64,000 nucleotides of DNA from the NCBI RefSeq assembly GCF_024713945.1, contig NC_134677.1:682001-746000 (forward strand), read 5' to 3'. The first letter of the stretch is position 1, and each line of letters begins with the position of its first letter. The notes beneath the pieces were generated by a model, which searched no databases, was not told where the DNA came from, and saw only the letters and a list, made by a program, of their open reading frames with translations. Source of the stretch: Dermatophagoides farinae. Lineage: Eukaryota > Arthropoda > Arachnida > Sarcoptiformes > Pyroglyphidae. Below are positions 62,753-64,000 of the stretch, piece by piece. Both the position numbers and the translations under genes were made by a program.

Positions 62753-64000
62753 GATTTTAATGAAATATAGGAATGTAGTGCGATTTATATATGATAAAGA
62801 TGAAATTGGTCAATCCAAACAAATTACAACCATAATATACCAACAACAAAAAACTCACTATGATTGTCTTGGTTTTTTTTTTCACAGAAACTTTTCCGAT
62901 TTTTTAGATTTATTTAAAAAAAAAAATTTCTCGAAAAGTTTCTCCAATTTTTTTTCCACTTCTCTTATTTTGTTGTTGGTCATCATTCTTTTTTTTAAAA
63001 AATTTTTTTTTTGTAAAAAAATTTGGAAAATTAGGGAAATTTGTCGTTTTTTCTTGTTGATGGAAGATTTACATGATGATAACGATGATCATTTATCCAC
63101 ACACTCAATTTGGATCAAGTTCATTTACACACACACAGTGAATGTTTGGATCATCGTTATCATATATAATGTACGTCAATGTTGTATTTATTTTCCCTTT
63201 TTCGTCATTTCTTTTTTTTTTCTTAAATTGAAAATTTCGATGATCCCATTTCATTCAAGGTTCATTAATTTGTTATTCATCACCACCATCATTTATCACA
63301 TTGAATACCTTGTTCGATTTACAACTTTCGATTCATCAATATCATTATTATTATCATGAATTAAATACAAGATGGTGACCGATCCACCGGATCAAACTTG
63401 TTCCATCAGGTTCCATTATTATCATAATCACTGGATCAAATCGATATCGATTGATGGTTGTCTTTGATTATAATGTTTGTTTATTTTCATTCAAATATAA
63501 TTATCATATCGGTATCGATGAAATATTGAATGAATAGCTCAAAATTAATATACAAAACAACAATCAATCAATCAATAATGATGATGGTAAGTGGGAAAAA
63601 AATGACGAAATAATTTATCGTTTTCCATTTCTGTTATTTTGTTCATGGACATTTTTTGATTTTGATTCTCTCGACGTAATAATATACATACATCCGTCGC
63701 ACAACAAACAATCGAAAACAATCGATCTATCGATCGAACGTTTTTTTTTATTTTTCGTTTCAAATATCATGTCATGTTGTGGGAATTTTGACGAAAAACA
63801 AAAAAATTATATATCTAGAATATATATATAAAATGACACCATCAAACGACAGAAACATCGACACATCGATCAAATATTGACATGTTATCTATATATTCTC
63901 AAGTTCACACATACATAGTTTCCAGATATTATTATTATTGATGTGGCCAAAAACAAGACAAGAGGAAAAATTTCACTTTTTATTACGAAATACCAACGCA
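62753..64000. other. 5' flank of the LRR gene to the window edge
   Basis: AT-rich sequence with T tracts, ATC/GAT runs and short palindromic ATCGAT clusters. No exon is supported on either strand. The LRR promoter is presumably here. Confidence 0.5.

Noticed and set aside
62598-63359. A 253-codon open frame on the plus strand overlapping the LRR gene start
   Set aside because: Its first part is antisense to the LRR signal-peptide exon, and the rest is built from T tracts (Phe, Leu, Ile runs). There is no recognisable domain.

Overview
The window is eukaryotic nuclear DNA: AT-rich, with short GT-AG introns (often 55-100 bp), long simple-repeat intergenic tracts, and proteins rich in Asp, Gln, Asn and His runs. 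Gene content (one-SRCR lysyl oxidase-like enzyme, Bicaudal D, divergent gustatory-receptor-like tandem genes, arthropod-type SMYD) points to an arthropod. The compact introns and repeat style suit an acariform (astigmatid) mite, but that placement is inference. No prokaryotic operon, CRISPR array, rRNA or convincing tRNA was seen.

Layout. 0-7 kb: Rab7 (minus), a TPRA1-like seven-pass membrane protein (plus) and an SMYD/MYND protein with a degenerate SET core (plus). 8.4-30.8 kb: one large minus-strand gene for an L-type (Cav1) calcium channel alpha-1 subunit. I could join 31 coding segments (32 exons when the two-part cassette is counted) with every phase consistent, giving about 2,666 residues with the EEEE locus, the beta-subunit AID, the EF/IQ region and the distal C-terminal domain. 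An intronless dual-specificity phosphatase lies on the opposite strand inside its fourth intron (23.9-25.0 kb). 31-42 kb: almost only simple repeats, apart from one small putative single-pass membrane protein at 33.3 kb. 42.4-46.1 kb: two tandem chemoreceptor-like genes (minus) with duplicated flanks. 46-52.5 kb: noncoding. 52.5-62.8 kb: a compact cluster of a three-finger C2H2 protein (plus), mitochondrial ribosomal protein mL41 (minus), a lysyl oxidase-like enzyme (plus), Bicaudal D (minus) and a leucine-rich-repeat membrane protein (minus).

Most notable. The calcium channel has two alternative cassettes for the same 36-residue IIIS4-S5/IIIS5 segment. One is a single exon and the other is split by an intron, and they differ at a residue known to matter for dihydropyridine action. 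The channel's first coding intron is a U12-type AT-AC intron, recognisable from an exact ATATCCTTT 5' splice site and an AC 3' end that restores the reading frame. The chemoreceptor pair shows a recent 2.2 kb tandem duplication with a third orphan copy of the 5' flank. The genes in the window do not form one pathway; apart from the nested phosphatase and the head-to-head and tail-to-tail neighbours they look independent.
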